From an uncultured Lachnospiraceae bacterium (GTDB taxonomy: Bacteria > Bacillota > Clostridia > Lachnospirales > Lachnospiraceae): a stretch of 40,959 nucleotides of DNA. The DNA is taken from positions 1 to 40,959 of the forward strand of contig CAJUTC010000036.1 of the NCBI GenBank assembly GCA_910589195.1, read 5' to 3'. Below are positions 24,501-32,146 of the stretch, piece by piece (within the stretch, counting starts at the first letter, position 1; each line of letters starts with the position of its first letter). The translations under genes and the position numbers were made by a program. A model generated the notes under the pieces. That model was not told the DNA's origin. It worked only from the letters and a program-made list of their open reading frames with translations, and made no database searches.

Positions 24501-26780
24501 CTGATACAGGTACAGTTCGGTTAACATTTGAGGCGTTTTGATTTCTTTTTGATAAAATTCTTCCCACATCTGACGGAACGGGTATTCGTCTAACGGCACG
24601 GCATCCAAAATCCCATGGATTCGGTTGCTGGCTGTAAGCTTCGTTCCTAAAAGCATCTCTTCACCCCATACGTTCTGATACTCCAGTTCTTTCTTTTCCT
24701 CAATCAGATTGTTTAGCTGATGTAATATCCGGATGCATTCCTTTTCTCCGTATACAAATAAATTTTCCGCTTCCTTCTCATTGGTTTGCACATCCGGAAG
24801 AATCCAGTCCTTTTTTGTGTCATACAGGCCGTAACCCGGAAGATTTAAAATATTCTGAGCCTTACTTTCTTTCCCTAACAATTCATCTAAAATCACTTGC
24901 TCTCTTCCTGTAGGCTGTGTTAGTCCGGTCAGCAGCGGCTTTAACCGGGAAAATTCCTTCTCGTCCTCTTTTTTCACCTGAAGGGCCAAATCCAAAGCCC
25001 CCATGCGGCATTCCTCTGACTTAGACTGTACCAGCCTGCCAATGCAGGCAGTCAGCTCAGCCTTTCCCTGCTGTTTCAAAATGGAAAGGGTTTGGCTTCG
25101 CCCTGCTTTATATTTTAGATTCTGTTCGATCTTTTCATAATCTTCTTTCGTCAAATCCATTGCTTCTACCAGACAGAAGGCGGATCGCATGGTAGTTTCT
25201 TCCGGGTTATGCAGCAATTCAAATAACATTTCCCTTCTGGCCTTTGATTTCGGCTTATACAGCAAAACCCTGGCTGCTGCCGCCCTGGAACCGTAGGCCT
25301 CTCCCTGGCCTACCAAAGGAATCCAGGCCGCCGCTTCATCAAGACAAGCTTCATCCTGCAATATCCATGCGATTAAGCATAGCCTGATCGCCACATCGGA
25401 CTGGTACATCACAACTCTATGCCAGGGAAAAATGCAGGGATTTAAGTCAATTCCTTTCTTTGGGATCTGCTTTAGCAGCTCCTTAAGGAGTCCATAAATA
25501 TGCCGGGCGTCTTCTTCATGCCGGAACCATTTGGAAACCGGAATCTGTTCCGGTTTTCTGGCCTTTCCGTCTTGTAAAGAATAATATCCGCCAGACCTTT
25601 CATCCAAAGACCTTCTTAATTCAAAGCTAGCATCCCCTAAAAACCCAGGAAGAAAGCAGGCAATTAACTCCAAATCATCTGGATTTGATACAATTACTTC
25701 TCTGGATATCTGCATCCTTAGCTTACTGTCCTGAATTGACTGATTAAAATAGGAAGCCGTCATCTTTTGATTCTTTGTGCCATTTTTAATCAGCATAAGC
25801 TCTGCTTCTATGGCTTTTTGCACGTCATAAAAACCTTTTGCCCACAGACCACAGCTTATGGCAATGGAATCGTTTGTGGCAAGCTGCTCATCGCAAAACG
25901 CTTCATCCCGCAGACACTGCCCCATAAGCCGTACCAGCTTTTCGGTAATCCGATCCACGCTTTTTTCATTAAAAATCCCGATCCATGTGCTTACTGCCCG
26001 TTTTATGGAAGAATAGCGGATCAAATTGTTGGATTCAATTACTTTAAACAGGCTGAGGAACGCCTCTGGCCTTCCAGCATCCATCGTTTCACAAACCGCC
26101 TGCCTGGCGCCCTCCTGAAGACGGGCTGCTAACAAAAACTGCCCTAACAGTTGGTATAATTCTTCATTTTTACTTTTTACAATCCCGCGGATCAGCTCAT
26201 GGCTGATCATCAGCGTATTGGTTTCGCCTAAGAGAATATCCTTTACTGCCTGGATTGTTTTTTCTTCTCCCCTATCAATCTGTGCCGCCAGAATGCCGTC
26301 ATATGTCCAATGCTCAGTCCTTGCGTGATCATATAATTCTGGATCCACCTGCCCGGTCAACACATCTGCCAGATTCCCTCCGTAAAATTTCAGCCTGGAA
26401 TACCCCCAAAGCAGCAAAACACTGCCACGGACAAAGGGGCCATAGTCTTTTGAGCGCAGGCTCCTCCGATACCATCCTGCCGTCATCTGGAACTGGTTCA
26501 TTTCATCTAACCCATAGTAAAACTCTTCCAGTTTTTCGTTTGGCACGCAGATGGCAACCAGCCTAGAAAGCTGAGTCTTATACAGATCGCTTAATTTGTT
26601 GCAAGTTCCATTTTCCAAAAGCTCCTGCAGCCATTCACATACTTTTGCCGGAACAGAATAGTAAGACGTCCCTGGCAATAGGGAACGCTCGGTATTAGAT
26701 AACCCTTCTTTTTGGGCATTGGCCTGTTTCACCCATTCTTCTGTTATTTTTTTTCTTGTCTGATACGTATAGACCGCCAT
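21585..26780 (-). CDS. Giant DUF4132 domain protein (MolR/YehI-like)
   Basis: A 1731-residue cytoplasmic protein with no signal peptide or membrane helices. Most of it is helical and repetitive, like HEAT-type solenoids. The C-terminal third carries the DUF4132 region, ending in a conserved block with DPETSHSTIEMRKAIVEC and YTVHLGSGVVHQMG. The nearest named relatives are E. coli MolR/YehI, whose role is unclear; in E. coli the yeh locus also encodes a MoxR-type ATPase and a von Willebrand A protein, which are absent here. The start at 26780 is fixed by AGGAGGAG eight bases upstream; the longer frame to 26831 has no SD. A small gene ends 22 bp upstream and is probably its partner. Confidence 0.8.
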   Translation of the reverse strand: MAVYTYQTRKKITEEWVKQANAQKEGLSNTERSLLPGTSYYSVPAKVCEWLQELLENGTCNKLSDLYKTQLSRLVAICVPNEKLEEFYYGLDEMNQFQMTAGWYRRSLRSKDYGPFVRGSVLLLWGYSRLKFYGGNLADVLTGQVDPELYDHARTEHWTYDGILAAQIDRGEEKTIQAVKDILLGETNTLMISHELIRGIVKSKNEELYQLLGQFLLAARLQEGARQAVCETMDAGRPEAFLSLFKVIESNNLIRYSSIKRAVSTWIGIFNEKSVDRITEKLVRLMGQCLRDEAFCDEQLATNDSIAISCGLWAKGFYDVQKAIEAELMLIKNGTKNQKMTASYFNQSIQDSKLRMQISREVIVSNPDDLELIACFLPGFLGDASFELRRSLDERSGGYYSLQDGKARKPEQIPVSKWFRHEEDARHIYGLLKELLKQIPKKGIDLNPCIFPWHRVVMYQSDVAIRLCLIAWILQDEACLDEAAAWIPLVGQGEAYGSRAAAARVLLYKPKSKARREMLFELLHNPEETTMRSAFCLVEAMDLTKEDYEKIEQNLKYKAGRSQTLSILKQQGKAELTACIGRLVQSKSEECRMGALDLALQVKKEDEKEFSRLKPLLTGLTQPTGREQVILDELLGKESKAQNILNLPGYGLYDTKKDWILPDVQTNEKEAENLFVYGEKECIRILHQLNNLIEEKKELEYQNVWGEEMLLGTKLTASNRIHGILDAVPLDEYPFRQMWEEFYQKEIKTPQMLTELYLYQCCRAKRNIYEKTIPLYKRVFGKGLVKKAPFQELVQGLCYGEQARTIINVLFRQYVPEELKLRWGLIGIAKLLAVMNGENSLCELSEKRWNGDIEVYTIRAVDYPIFSELRGWMGLAKGEDWKTAFVLRFRLHAHFETLKQKEKAKRYGYYTSNYLTLFDFVHCYTEGIWDKDLFYKAVFTFLNLGNILGPISAVEQKGAVAYRNARVGDLNAFFGPQVIQPTDGKYRFDTIGEEIPAMAFAHELYGEVIPKVLTVELKRGEQATPFSAMIQNIQVIYGIDYMIQILTALGKDTLQRGYSYRLSQTDRKVVLSHLLEVCHPKPEEGAADLKKALKGTDITKKRLVEMAMYAQQWIPMVEEYLGLPGFQSGCYYFMAHTSESLDEYTAAMVAKYTPLTPEELRDGAFDLNWFFEAYDKLGEKEFKLLYDAAKYSSGGTAHTRARKYADAALGKVEKEKLILEIGEKRNKDRLMSLGLLPLDEEKAKREADLLERYQFIQKFRKESRNFGAQRRASEGRAVDLALRNLSVNAGFTDVTRLVLRMETKLVETMEAYFDWKALDEPEGKEEERFQLRISVDENGKSTLQCQKGGKLLKSIPAKYKKHETILSYQGMNKKLKEQYSRTKQMMEQAMEDRTSFEVWEFLELMKNPVVRPILEPLVVKVVEDGNKTGQTKTGKRKSNKGKMGFLTESGLWNWAGKAEKVTSNDKILIAHPYDLYEEGHWHDYQKLLFEKKMKQPFKQVFRELYVKLPEELEKEHSMMFSGNQIQPQKTVGALRSRRWVADYEDGLQKVYYKENIVAQIYAMADWFSPSDIEAPTLEWVVFTNRKTFQPLKVKEVPDIIYSEVMRDVDLAVSVAHAGGVDPETSHSTIEMRKAIVECNLELFQVDNVKLEGSHAVISGKLGQYTVHLGSGVVHQMGNAMLAVLPVHSQHRGRMFLPFVDDDPKTAEIMSKILLFAEDTKIKDPSILDQIR

Positions 26781-26802
26781 AATCTCCTCCTGAACCCAAA
26801 CA

Positions 26803-27228
26803 TTACCAAAGCCTGCCTGACAGCATCGCAAGCCGGATAAACGTAAAAACGGTATCCTCCGGCCATGAAAACTTCTGTTCCAGGCTTGTCACTTCTTCTT
26901 TCCCCGCAAAAATCCGATAAATGCCATCTTCAAAGCACTGAATCCCGTTTTCCACCGCTTGTTCCAAATCAGCGTCGTTTCCCCCGGGTGTTCCAAAAGA
27001 AATCTTGCCTGCTCCGGCCTGATTAGCAATTTCTTCCTTCGTCAGATATTGGATGATCTGACCCTTTTCCTTCCGTTCATTATAATCCCGGACTCCCATT
27101 TCTACCAAAGCTGTAATCAAATCTTTCACCGTATCTGGCTTTTTTTCCAATTCAAACGGAACAGGCTCCAGCTCTTCTTTTTTCTGCTTTCCGACTTTTT
27201 TCATCCTTGCGTAAATTGTGTATGACAT
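26803..27228 (-). CDS. Small protein of unknown function paired with DUF4132 gene
   Basis: A 141-residue soluble protein, MSYTIYARMKKVGKQKK at the N-terminus, that I cannot assign. It is charged, with a predicted mixed alpha/beta C-terminal half containing AGKISFGTPGGNDADLEQAVENG and FEDGIYRIFAGKEEVTSLEQ. The frame extends to a TTG at 27234, but the ATG at 27228, with AAGGGGTG upstream, is preferred. It precedes the DUF4132 gene by 22 bp on the same strand, so they form a two-gene transcription unit. The small size and tight coupling suggest an accessory or binding partner. Confidence 0.7.
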   Translation of the reverse strand: MSYTIYARMKKVGKQKKEELEPVPFELEKKPDTVKDLITALVEMGVRDYNERKEKGQIIQYLTKEEIANQAGAGKISFGTPGGNDADLEQAVENGIQCFEDGIYRIFAGKEEVTSLEQKFSWPEDTVFTFIRLAMLSGRLW

Positions 27229-27343
27229 TGGCAACTTTCACCCCTTCCTTGTTCTGATAATCCTCGATCCAATCGAAACATAACCGCATTAGCCACATGG
27301 TTTATCCCTTGTGGCTTAAAAAAGCTTATCCTTATCATAACAC

Positions 27344-27382
27344 AAAAGTACCCCCATCAAAATCCCTGGAAGGTACTTTTTT
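27344..27382. terminator. Intrinsic terminator between queL and the DUF4132 unit
   Basis: AAAAGTACC (27344-27352) pairs with GGTACTTTT (27372-27380). T-rich tails exist on both strands; on the minus strand it would end the queuine operon transcript before the DUF4132 unit. Confidence 0.75.
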
Positions 27383-27459
27383 CTATAAAATTTCCATAAA
27401 TTATACAACTAAAATGGCTAATACCGGCAGGCCATTGGCGGATCCTCACTGTCTGTCTA

Positions 27460-28149
27460 TCAGTCGCCTACCCCAAAATCCGTATTTTCGTACAGGACCT
27501 CAATAGCAGGATCCTCATTCAGCCACGCATACGTGTGTATAAACCATTCTACCAGCTCCGGATCCTTTTTTATCTGAGTGGTATTATTGGTAAAAACATT
27601 AATCGTTCCTAATTGAAAATGCTCCTTTACCATACGGACATCATAGTCAATCATTTCCCTGGTCTGCCCTTTCATTCCCACCATAATACAAGGCGAATCA
27701 AAATATTCCGCAACCTCCTCTGGCGTTTTAAAGTCTGCGTGTTTATTAAGATACCGTTCCCGGAATTCATTGTCAAATGTTTCTACCCCTATCTTATAGG
27801 TAATAGGAATTCCCATAAAGTCCCGCATTTCCTTTAGCTTATGGCGGTACATCCAATGGGATTCAAAAAACAGCCGCTGAATCTGCTTCTCCCGGATTAC
27901 GTTCCGAATTTCTTCCAGCGTAGCTTTTGGAAGTTCGAAGCAGCTTCCGGAATTAATCACTTCCAGCACGCCAAGCTCTCCTGTTACCCTGGAAAGGATC
28001 TGGGAATTAAATGGAACCATCTCCTCTTCTTCTTTGGAATTATCGTTGATATAATCGCAAAATGTACATTTCCCCCAGGCGCAGGGAAAGGATTTCAACA
28101 GTAGAATTTCTCTTGGATTCTTATTTCGAATCACATTATACCGTTCCAT
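27460..28149 (-). CDS. queL: Radical SAM queuine lyase, QueL-like
   Basis: A 229-residue radical SAM-type protein. The cluster cysteines appear as C23, C28 and C31 in FPCAWGKCTFC, a CX4CX2C spacing instead of the common CX3CX2C. In Clostridioides difficile a queuine salvage set has been described in which a nucleoside hydrolase (QueK) frees queuine from queuosine, an ECF S-component (QrtT) imports it, and a radical SAM lyase (QueL) converts queuine to preQ1. The gene set, order and upstream preQ1 riboswitch here match that pathway. The start overlaps the end of qrtT by 14 bp, with AAAGGGGG as SD. The protein is short for a full radical SAM barrel, as expected for a minimal type. Confidence 0.78.
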   Translation of the reverse strand: MERYNVIRNKNPREILLLKSFPCAWGKCTFCDYINDNSKEEEEMVPFNSQILSRVTGELGVLEVINSGSCFELPKATLEEIRNVIREKQIQRLFFESHWMYRHKLKEMRDFMGIPITYKIGVETFDNEFRERYLNKHADFKTPEEVAEYFDSPCIMVGMKGQTREMIDYDVRMVKEHFQLGTINVFTNNTTQIKKDPELVEWFIHTYAWLNEDPAIEVLYENTDFGVGD

Positions 28150-28810
28150 GGGATTGGCCCCCTTTCAAACGTGCCTTCATATCTGTCGTCATACATGCCC
28201 TTAATACCAGAACTAACGCGACAGAAAGAAAACGGTCTGCATATTCTGTGACAATCTGCACTACAAACGCGCTCACTACCATGCTGCATCCAAGATGGCT
28301 TAACATCTGAACTAAAATAGAGGATCCGGAAGAGGTGACACCATGGAATAGAAAAGCTGAAATGGATGCGCTGGCTGCTGTTCCGGGCAAGGTTATGAAA
28401 GCGGTTCCTATTGGCATCCTTTTTTTATCAAAAAGCCGGGTACGGAACAAAAAGCCGGCCACAAACCCTGTAATCATTCCGGCTGGCATAAAGTAAATGG
28501 CGTAAATATCTGAGGTTACCCCGCTGATCAGACCGCTTCCCATAGCCACAGCCATGCCATACCAAGGGCCAAGAACCGCTCCTGCCAATATCGTTCCGAT
28601 ACTGTCTAAATAAATGGGAAGCTTCAGGCAAAGGGCAAGGTAAGCCCCTACAAAATTCAATGTAATACAAAAGGCAGCCATCGTCAGCCGCATACTGTCA
28701 GGCCACGCTTTTTTTTCGTTCCGTTTTTCCAGTTGGTTTGTTTTGTTCTTCTCTTTTCCTGCAGCCTGCTGTTTCATCATACTCGTTGTGCCGTTTTCAC
28801 TGTGTTCCAT
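28136..28810 (-). CDS. qrtT: ECF transporter S component for queuosine precursors
   Basis: A 224-residue membrane protein with about six helices, the substrate-binding subunit of an energy-coupling-factor transporter. The hydrophobic core begins near residue 42 (MRLTMAAFCITLNFVGAYLALCLKLPIYLDSIGTI), typical of QrtT/HmpT-like S components. The frame opens at 28834, but no SD precedes it. AAGGAG lies nine bases before the ATG at 28810, which I take as the start. It keeps a lysine-rich cytoplasmic N-terminus of nearly 40 residues, longer than usual for this family. The ATPase and EcfT subunits are not in the window, so it must share a common ECF module. It sits between queK and queL. Confidence 0.85.
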   Translation of the reverse strand: MEHSENGTTSMMKQQAAGKEKNKTNQLEKRNEKKAWPDSMRLTMAAFCITLNFVGAYLALCLKLPIYLDSIGTILAGAVLGPWYGMAVAMGSGLISGVTSDIYAIYFMPAGMITGFVAGFLFRTRLFDKKRMPIGTAFITLPGTAASASISAFLFHGVTSSGSSILVQMLSHLGCSMVVSAFVVQIVTEYADRFLSVALVLVLRACMTTDMKARLKGGQSHGTV

Positions 28811-28913
28811 ATGTTTATGCTCCTTATTTACCATATTTTACAAAAATCGTTTCGATCCAAATGGATCCGCTCCGTTTCGCCCCGTTTCTTTCGTTTCCTT
28901 CACTGGCAGTTGA

Positions 28914-29936
28914 TTACAGGTTCATTAATTCTTTCAATATCTGGCGGATTCCTTCTTCTCCTCGGCCATAAAGCCGTGACAGGAACATGGACCAAAAGCC
29001 CAGGGAATCGGCCCAGGTCAGCACATGGGCGTTTGGCTTCTTCTTCCAAAAATCCATGGAATCCACAACTGACTGCCCAATGGAAATCCCTCCTGTTTCC
29101 ACTGCCACATATGCGTCAAACCCACCGCAAAGCTTTGGATTTAAAAAATATGCGACTGCTAGCGGATCATTTACTACACACCCGATCAGACCTTCATAGT
29201 TCCAGTGAAAGTCAAAATAAAACCGGGTAATTGCTTCCACAAAAGCGCCTCTGTTTTGATGTTCCTCCTGATCCAACCGCTTCATATATTCCAGAATGTT
29301 TGGTGTAAGAACAATTTTTCTGGTTACATCAAGACCAACCATGTGAATTTTCTTTCCCAGATTTTGATAAACGTACTCCGCGCTATCCGGATCGCACCAG
29401 TAGTTATATTCTGCTACCGGAGAGCAGTTTCCGTAGCTCTTAAAGCAGCCTCCCATGGAAACCAACATCTCTAAATTCTGAAAGGCCAAAGGATCCTTTT
29501 TTAGAGCCAGCGCTAGGTTTGTCAAGGGGCCAAGGGCAATGATCGATACCTTTTCCTCTTTTTTTAACGTGTCCAGGATAAAGTCAACCGCTCCAAGATG
29601 AACCGATGCTTCCGTTACTTCTGATATACCCGACTCTCCCAGTCCATCCATCCCATGGGTATCCTGTGCGCTAATGTACTCTCGCTTCAGGGGAACCATC
29701 GCCCCCTGGTATACCAAAATATCAAGCTGCCCCATAAATTTCAAAATTTTCAACGCATTTTTCCCGCCTAGATCCGCCGGCACATTTCCGCTTGCCACGG
29801 TAACCCCGGCAATCCGAATCTCCGGCGAAACCAAAGCCAGCATTAATGCCAGGCTGTCATCAATTCCCGGATCGCAATCTATGATAATTGTACGTTTTTC
29901 CATAATTTTCTGTGCCGCAAGCAAACATGCCTGCAT
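28914..29936 (-). CDS. queK: Nucleoside hydrolase, QueK-like queuosine hydrolase
   Basis: A 340-residue member of the inosine-uridine nucleoside hydrolase superfamily. The Ca2+-binding and catalytic motif is IIIDCDPGIDDSLALMLAL near residues 16-34; ALGPLTNLALAL and the C-terminal NDPLAVAYFL (fourth Asp) are also present. Alone this would be called IunH-type, but its operon with an ECF S-component and a radical SAM protein, behind a preQ1 riboswitch, points to QueK, which releases queuine from queuosine. The start at 29936 has AAAGGA upstream; the Met at residue 12 has no SD. It is the first gene of the operon. Confidence 0.82.
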   Translation of the reverse strand: MQACLLAAQKIMEKRTIIIDCDPGIDDSLALMLALVSPEIRIAGVTVASGNVPADLGGKNALKILKFMGQLDILVYQGAMVPLKREYISAQDTHGMDGLGESGISEVTEASVHLGAVDFILDTLKKEEKVSIIALGPLTNLALALKKDPLAFQNLEMLVSMGGCFKSYGNCSPVAEYNYWCDPDSAEYVYQNLGKKIHMVGLDVTRKIVLTPNILEYMKRLDQEEHQNRGAFVEAITRFYFDFHWNYEGLIGCVVNDPLAVAYFLNPKLCGGFDAYVAVETGGISIGQSVVDSMDFWKKKPNAHVLTWADSLGFWSMFLSRLYGRGEEGIRQILKELMNL

Positions 29937-30042
29937 ATATCCTTTCTTCTTTTTTTCTCACCTTTTTCCTTACCTTTTCTCCTAGCCGCTTTGCGCCACC
30001 GTTTTACCACAATTTGGCACGTTTGCGCTGAACTTTCGCAGC

Positions 30043-30073
30043 AAAAAAACCGTGCCCCTTTCTAAGGACACGG
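30043..30073 (-). terminator. Riboswitch-controlled intrinsic terminator
   Basis: On the minus strand CCGTGTCC pairs with GGGCACGG, followed by seven T (30049-30043). The 5' arm and loop contain TCCTTAG (30068-30062), the exact complement of the CTAAGGA at the 3' end of the aptamer, which gives the antiterminator pairing. Confidence 0.85.
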
Positions 30074-30114
30074 CAAATAAGCACCATTGGCGCTATCTTT
30101 TTCCTGCTTTTTGA

Positions 30115-30151
30115 TCCTTAGTTTTTTATACTGGGAAGTTTTCGAACCAGT
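30115..30151 (-). promoter_or_regulatory. preQ1-I riboswitch aptamer
   Basis: On the minus strand P1 is ACTGG (30151-30147) pairing with CCAGT (30134-30130) around a 12-nt loop beginning TTCG, followed by the hallmark A-rich tail ATAAAAAACTAAGGA. P1, loop length and tail match class I preQ1 aptamers such as those of Thermoanaerobacter tengcongensis and Bacillus. The loop CTT can pair with AAG of the tail to form the P2 pseudoknot. Binding of preQ1 would trap CTAAGGA in the aptamer, free TCCTTAG and allow the terminator to form, lowering expression of queK, qrtT and queL. Confidence 0.88.
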
Positions 30152-30239
30152 CCGGGGAATTTTCCCCGAATTTCAATTTAAGCTATATACCCGCCTGGAA
30201 ATTTATTCTATCAAACCTGTTTTCCACGGAACAAGGAAA

Positions 30240-30268
30240 AGTATAACAAAAATGCAGCTCAATTTCAA
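30240..30268 (-). promoter_or_regulatory. Promoter of the queuine salvage operon
   Basis: On the minus strand TTGAAA (30268-30263) and TATACT (30245-30240) are separated by exactly 17 bases. The start point near 30233 gives an 80-nt stretch before the aptamer that includes the palindrome GGGGAAAATTCCCC. Confidence 0.8.
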
Positions 30269-30360
30269 GTTTTGTTTTCTGTTTATTTTGCTCTTTCGCC
30301 ATACTGGCGCATGACAAATCAGCAGAGTAATTCGTCATGGCGGGGATAATAATCGATCGG

Positions 30361-31197
30361 CTACATTTCTCCTTCTATCGCCTGATTCTGCAGCATTGTA
30401 TACTTCCCTATATCTTGAAACCCTATTGAATGATAGATGGTTCCCGCTGCAGGATTATCGTAAAATAAGCATAAAAACTTCTTTCCATCTTCCAAGCAGT
30501 CACTGCACAGCTTTAAAACCGTTGCTTTCGCATATCCGTTTTTCCTGTAATCCGGATGGGTGGCCACTCCGATTACCATAGCAGATGCTTGATTTTCCGC
30601 TGAAGTCTGCGCAATCGAAATTAATTGCCCCTGTTCAAATATCCCATAACTTCTTCCAAGGCTGGACACATTTAACCGGATCGTTTCAAAACATTCTTCC
30701 TTCGGTTGATTCCGATAAGTATAAGAAAATTCATCAATTTGCAGATATAAGCTGTAAATATCCGGAATATCCTTCAGCGTCAGCTTCCTTACTTTTCCCA
30801 TCAATGCGCCTGCCTGCTGTTTCTGTATTTCGGTTACTTCATTTATCCGCGCAAGATAAGTAAGTTTCGCCTTTTTGTTTTTTAAATAGGGAAGCAGTTT
30901 CCTTATAATTTCATCTTTTCCGCTGATATTTTGCGGATTTTTTTCGTTCAAAAAATTTCCTACCTGTTTAGCGTCATAATCTGTATGATGACTGTATACC
31001 AAAAAATTTCCACGGTAATCCAAAATAAAATAAGGAAACTCCATTCCCATGCTCCATGTATCTGCTGTATAGCAAGAAACATTTTGATCTTCCATCCCAA
31101 ACTGTTCCAAATCGCCAATCGCAAAGAGATTAAACTCTGGTTCCGGCTGCAGATAGTTCTGCGCTTCTTGTAACAGTGGATTCGTTAACGTTTGCAT
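30361..31197 (-). CDS. GNAT family N-acetyltransferase
   Basis: A 278-residue protein with an N-terminal domain of about 135 residues of unclear role and a C-terminal GNAT domain. The acetyl-CoA loop is VIGVATHPDYRKNGYAKATVLKLC, and the C-terminal beta-alpha unit FYDNPAAGTIYHSIGFQDIGKYTMLQ is typical of the fold. GNAT enzymes transfer acetyl groups to amines; the substrate is not known. The frame extends to 31239, but GGGAGG lies seven bases before the ATG at 31197, which is chosen. It stands alone on the minus strand. Confidence 0.87.
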   Translation of the reverse strand: MQTLTNPLLQEAQNYLQPEPEFNLFAIGDLEQFGMEDQNVSCYTADTWSMGMEFPYFILDYRGNFLVYSHHTDYDAKQVGNFLNEKNPQNISGKDEIIRKLLPYLKNKKAKLTYLARINEVTEIQKQQAGALMGKVRKLTLKDIPDIYSLYLQIDEFSYTYRNQPKEECFETIRLNVSSLGRSYGIFEQGQLISIAQTSAENQASAMVIGVATHPDYRKNGYAKATVLKLCSDCLEDGKKFLCLFYDNPAAGTIYHSIGFQDIGKYTMLQNQAIEGEM

Positions 31198-31453
31198 CGC
31201 AATTTCCTCCCTTATAACTTTTGTGTAAATCGGCCCCATTATACCCTATCTTAACGATTCACGCAAGTATTTTTACCTGTATCTTTCCATTATTTTACCG
31301 AATATTCTCTCATTTACACTTTCATACTATCATTAGAACATAAAATAGCACAAGGATTGAAAACTTTTCGATAAGGAATGGGGAACCATACACCCACAGA
31401 TTACATGCCCTATCTCCCTATCTATTTTACAAGATTCAATCTCAGGAGAACTT

Positions 31454-32146
31454 ATGGAACATAACATGTTTACAAAATACAAAAACACCCATAGCCTGAT
31501 CCATATATATTTGGATCTGGCCGCATACGGCCTGATTCCCGGATTTACCATTTATTTTGTAAAAGGAAGCAACTGGTTTACAACTAATTTTTCTGTTCTT
31601 GGAAATGGTCTTCAAAAACAGCACGCTTTTTCCTTTTGGGGTCTTTTAGTGGGCATTTATTTTTTTGTTATCCTTCAGATGATATCCCGCTATCTAATCC
31701 CTGCTCCAAAGGGAACTTTTTTCATCCCATCCGCCCTGCTGCTTTTAACCTTTGCAATCACAACGCCTTATCTGCCAAATCAGTTTCCCCTAAAATCTTT
31801 CCTCCATGTTGTATTTGCTTTTTTGGCAGCCGTTTCCCTGGCCTTTTTTTTGATTCTGTTAATTTGGGATTTATCCCATAGAATACCAGATCAATTCCGG
31901 TGTTATCAAATTGGTCTGTACCTTATTCTTTTATTTAGTGCAGTCCTTCTTCTAGCTGCTGGTATTATCAGCAGCGCACTGGAAATCTTTTTTACCATAT
32001 CCGTTACTTTATATTGCCGCCGGCTGGAGCAAAAACTATTTACCGTCAAAGTTCCATGCCATGGTGCTGAACTGTGCAAAAATGGAGCCGCAAACCAGCA
32101 TCATCCCTACACGTTTTCCACACATCCTCCCGATCATTTACAGTAA
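31454..32146 (+). CDS. Polytopic membrane protein (DUF998/Frag1-like), function unknown
   Basis: A 230-residue protein with about six hydrophobic helices between residues 18 and 195. The segment SNWFTTNFSVLGNGLQ after the first helix resembles the DUF998/Frag1 pattern in which a conserved Asn and Leu-Gly follow helix one, but the assignment is tentative. The C-terminus (about residues 200-230) is hydrophilic with several His, Cys and Pro. The start at 31454 has AGGAG six bases upstream. It is a single gene, divergent from the acetyltransferase. Confidence 0.65.
   Translation: MEHNMFTKYKNTHSLIHIYLDLAAYGLIPGFTIYFVKGSNWFTTNFSVLGNGLQKQHAFSFWGLLVGIYFFVILQMISRYLIPAPKGTFFIPSALLLLTFAITTPYLPNQFPLKSFLHVVFAFLAAVSLAFFLILLIWDLSHRIPDQFRCYQIGLYLILLFSAVLLLAAGIISSALEIFFTISVTLYCRRLEQKLFTVKVPCHGAELCKNGAANQHHPYTFSTHPPDHLQ

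Noticed and set aside
26781..26831. Upstream extension of the DUF4132 protein (MRCCQAGFGNVW...)
   Set aside because: No SD precedes 26831, and AGGAGGAG clearly marks the ATG at 26780; the extension also overlaps the end of the small partner gene.
30141..30151. GGTTCGAA on the minus strand as a tRNA T-loop
   Set aside because: No acceptor or anticodon stems surround it; the segment is explained fully by the preQ1-I aptamer.
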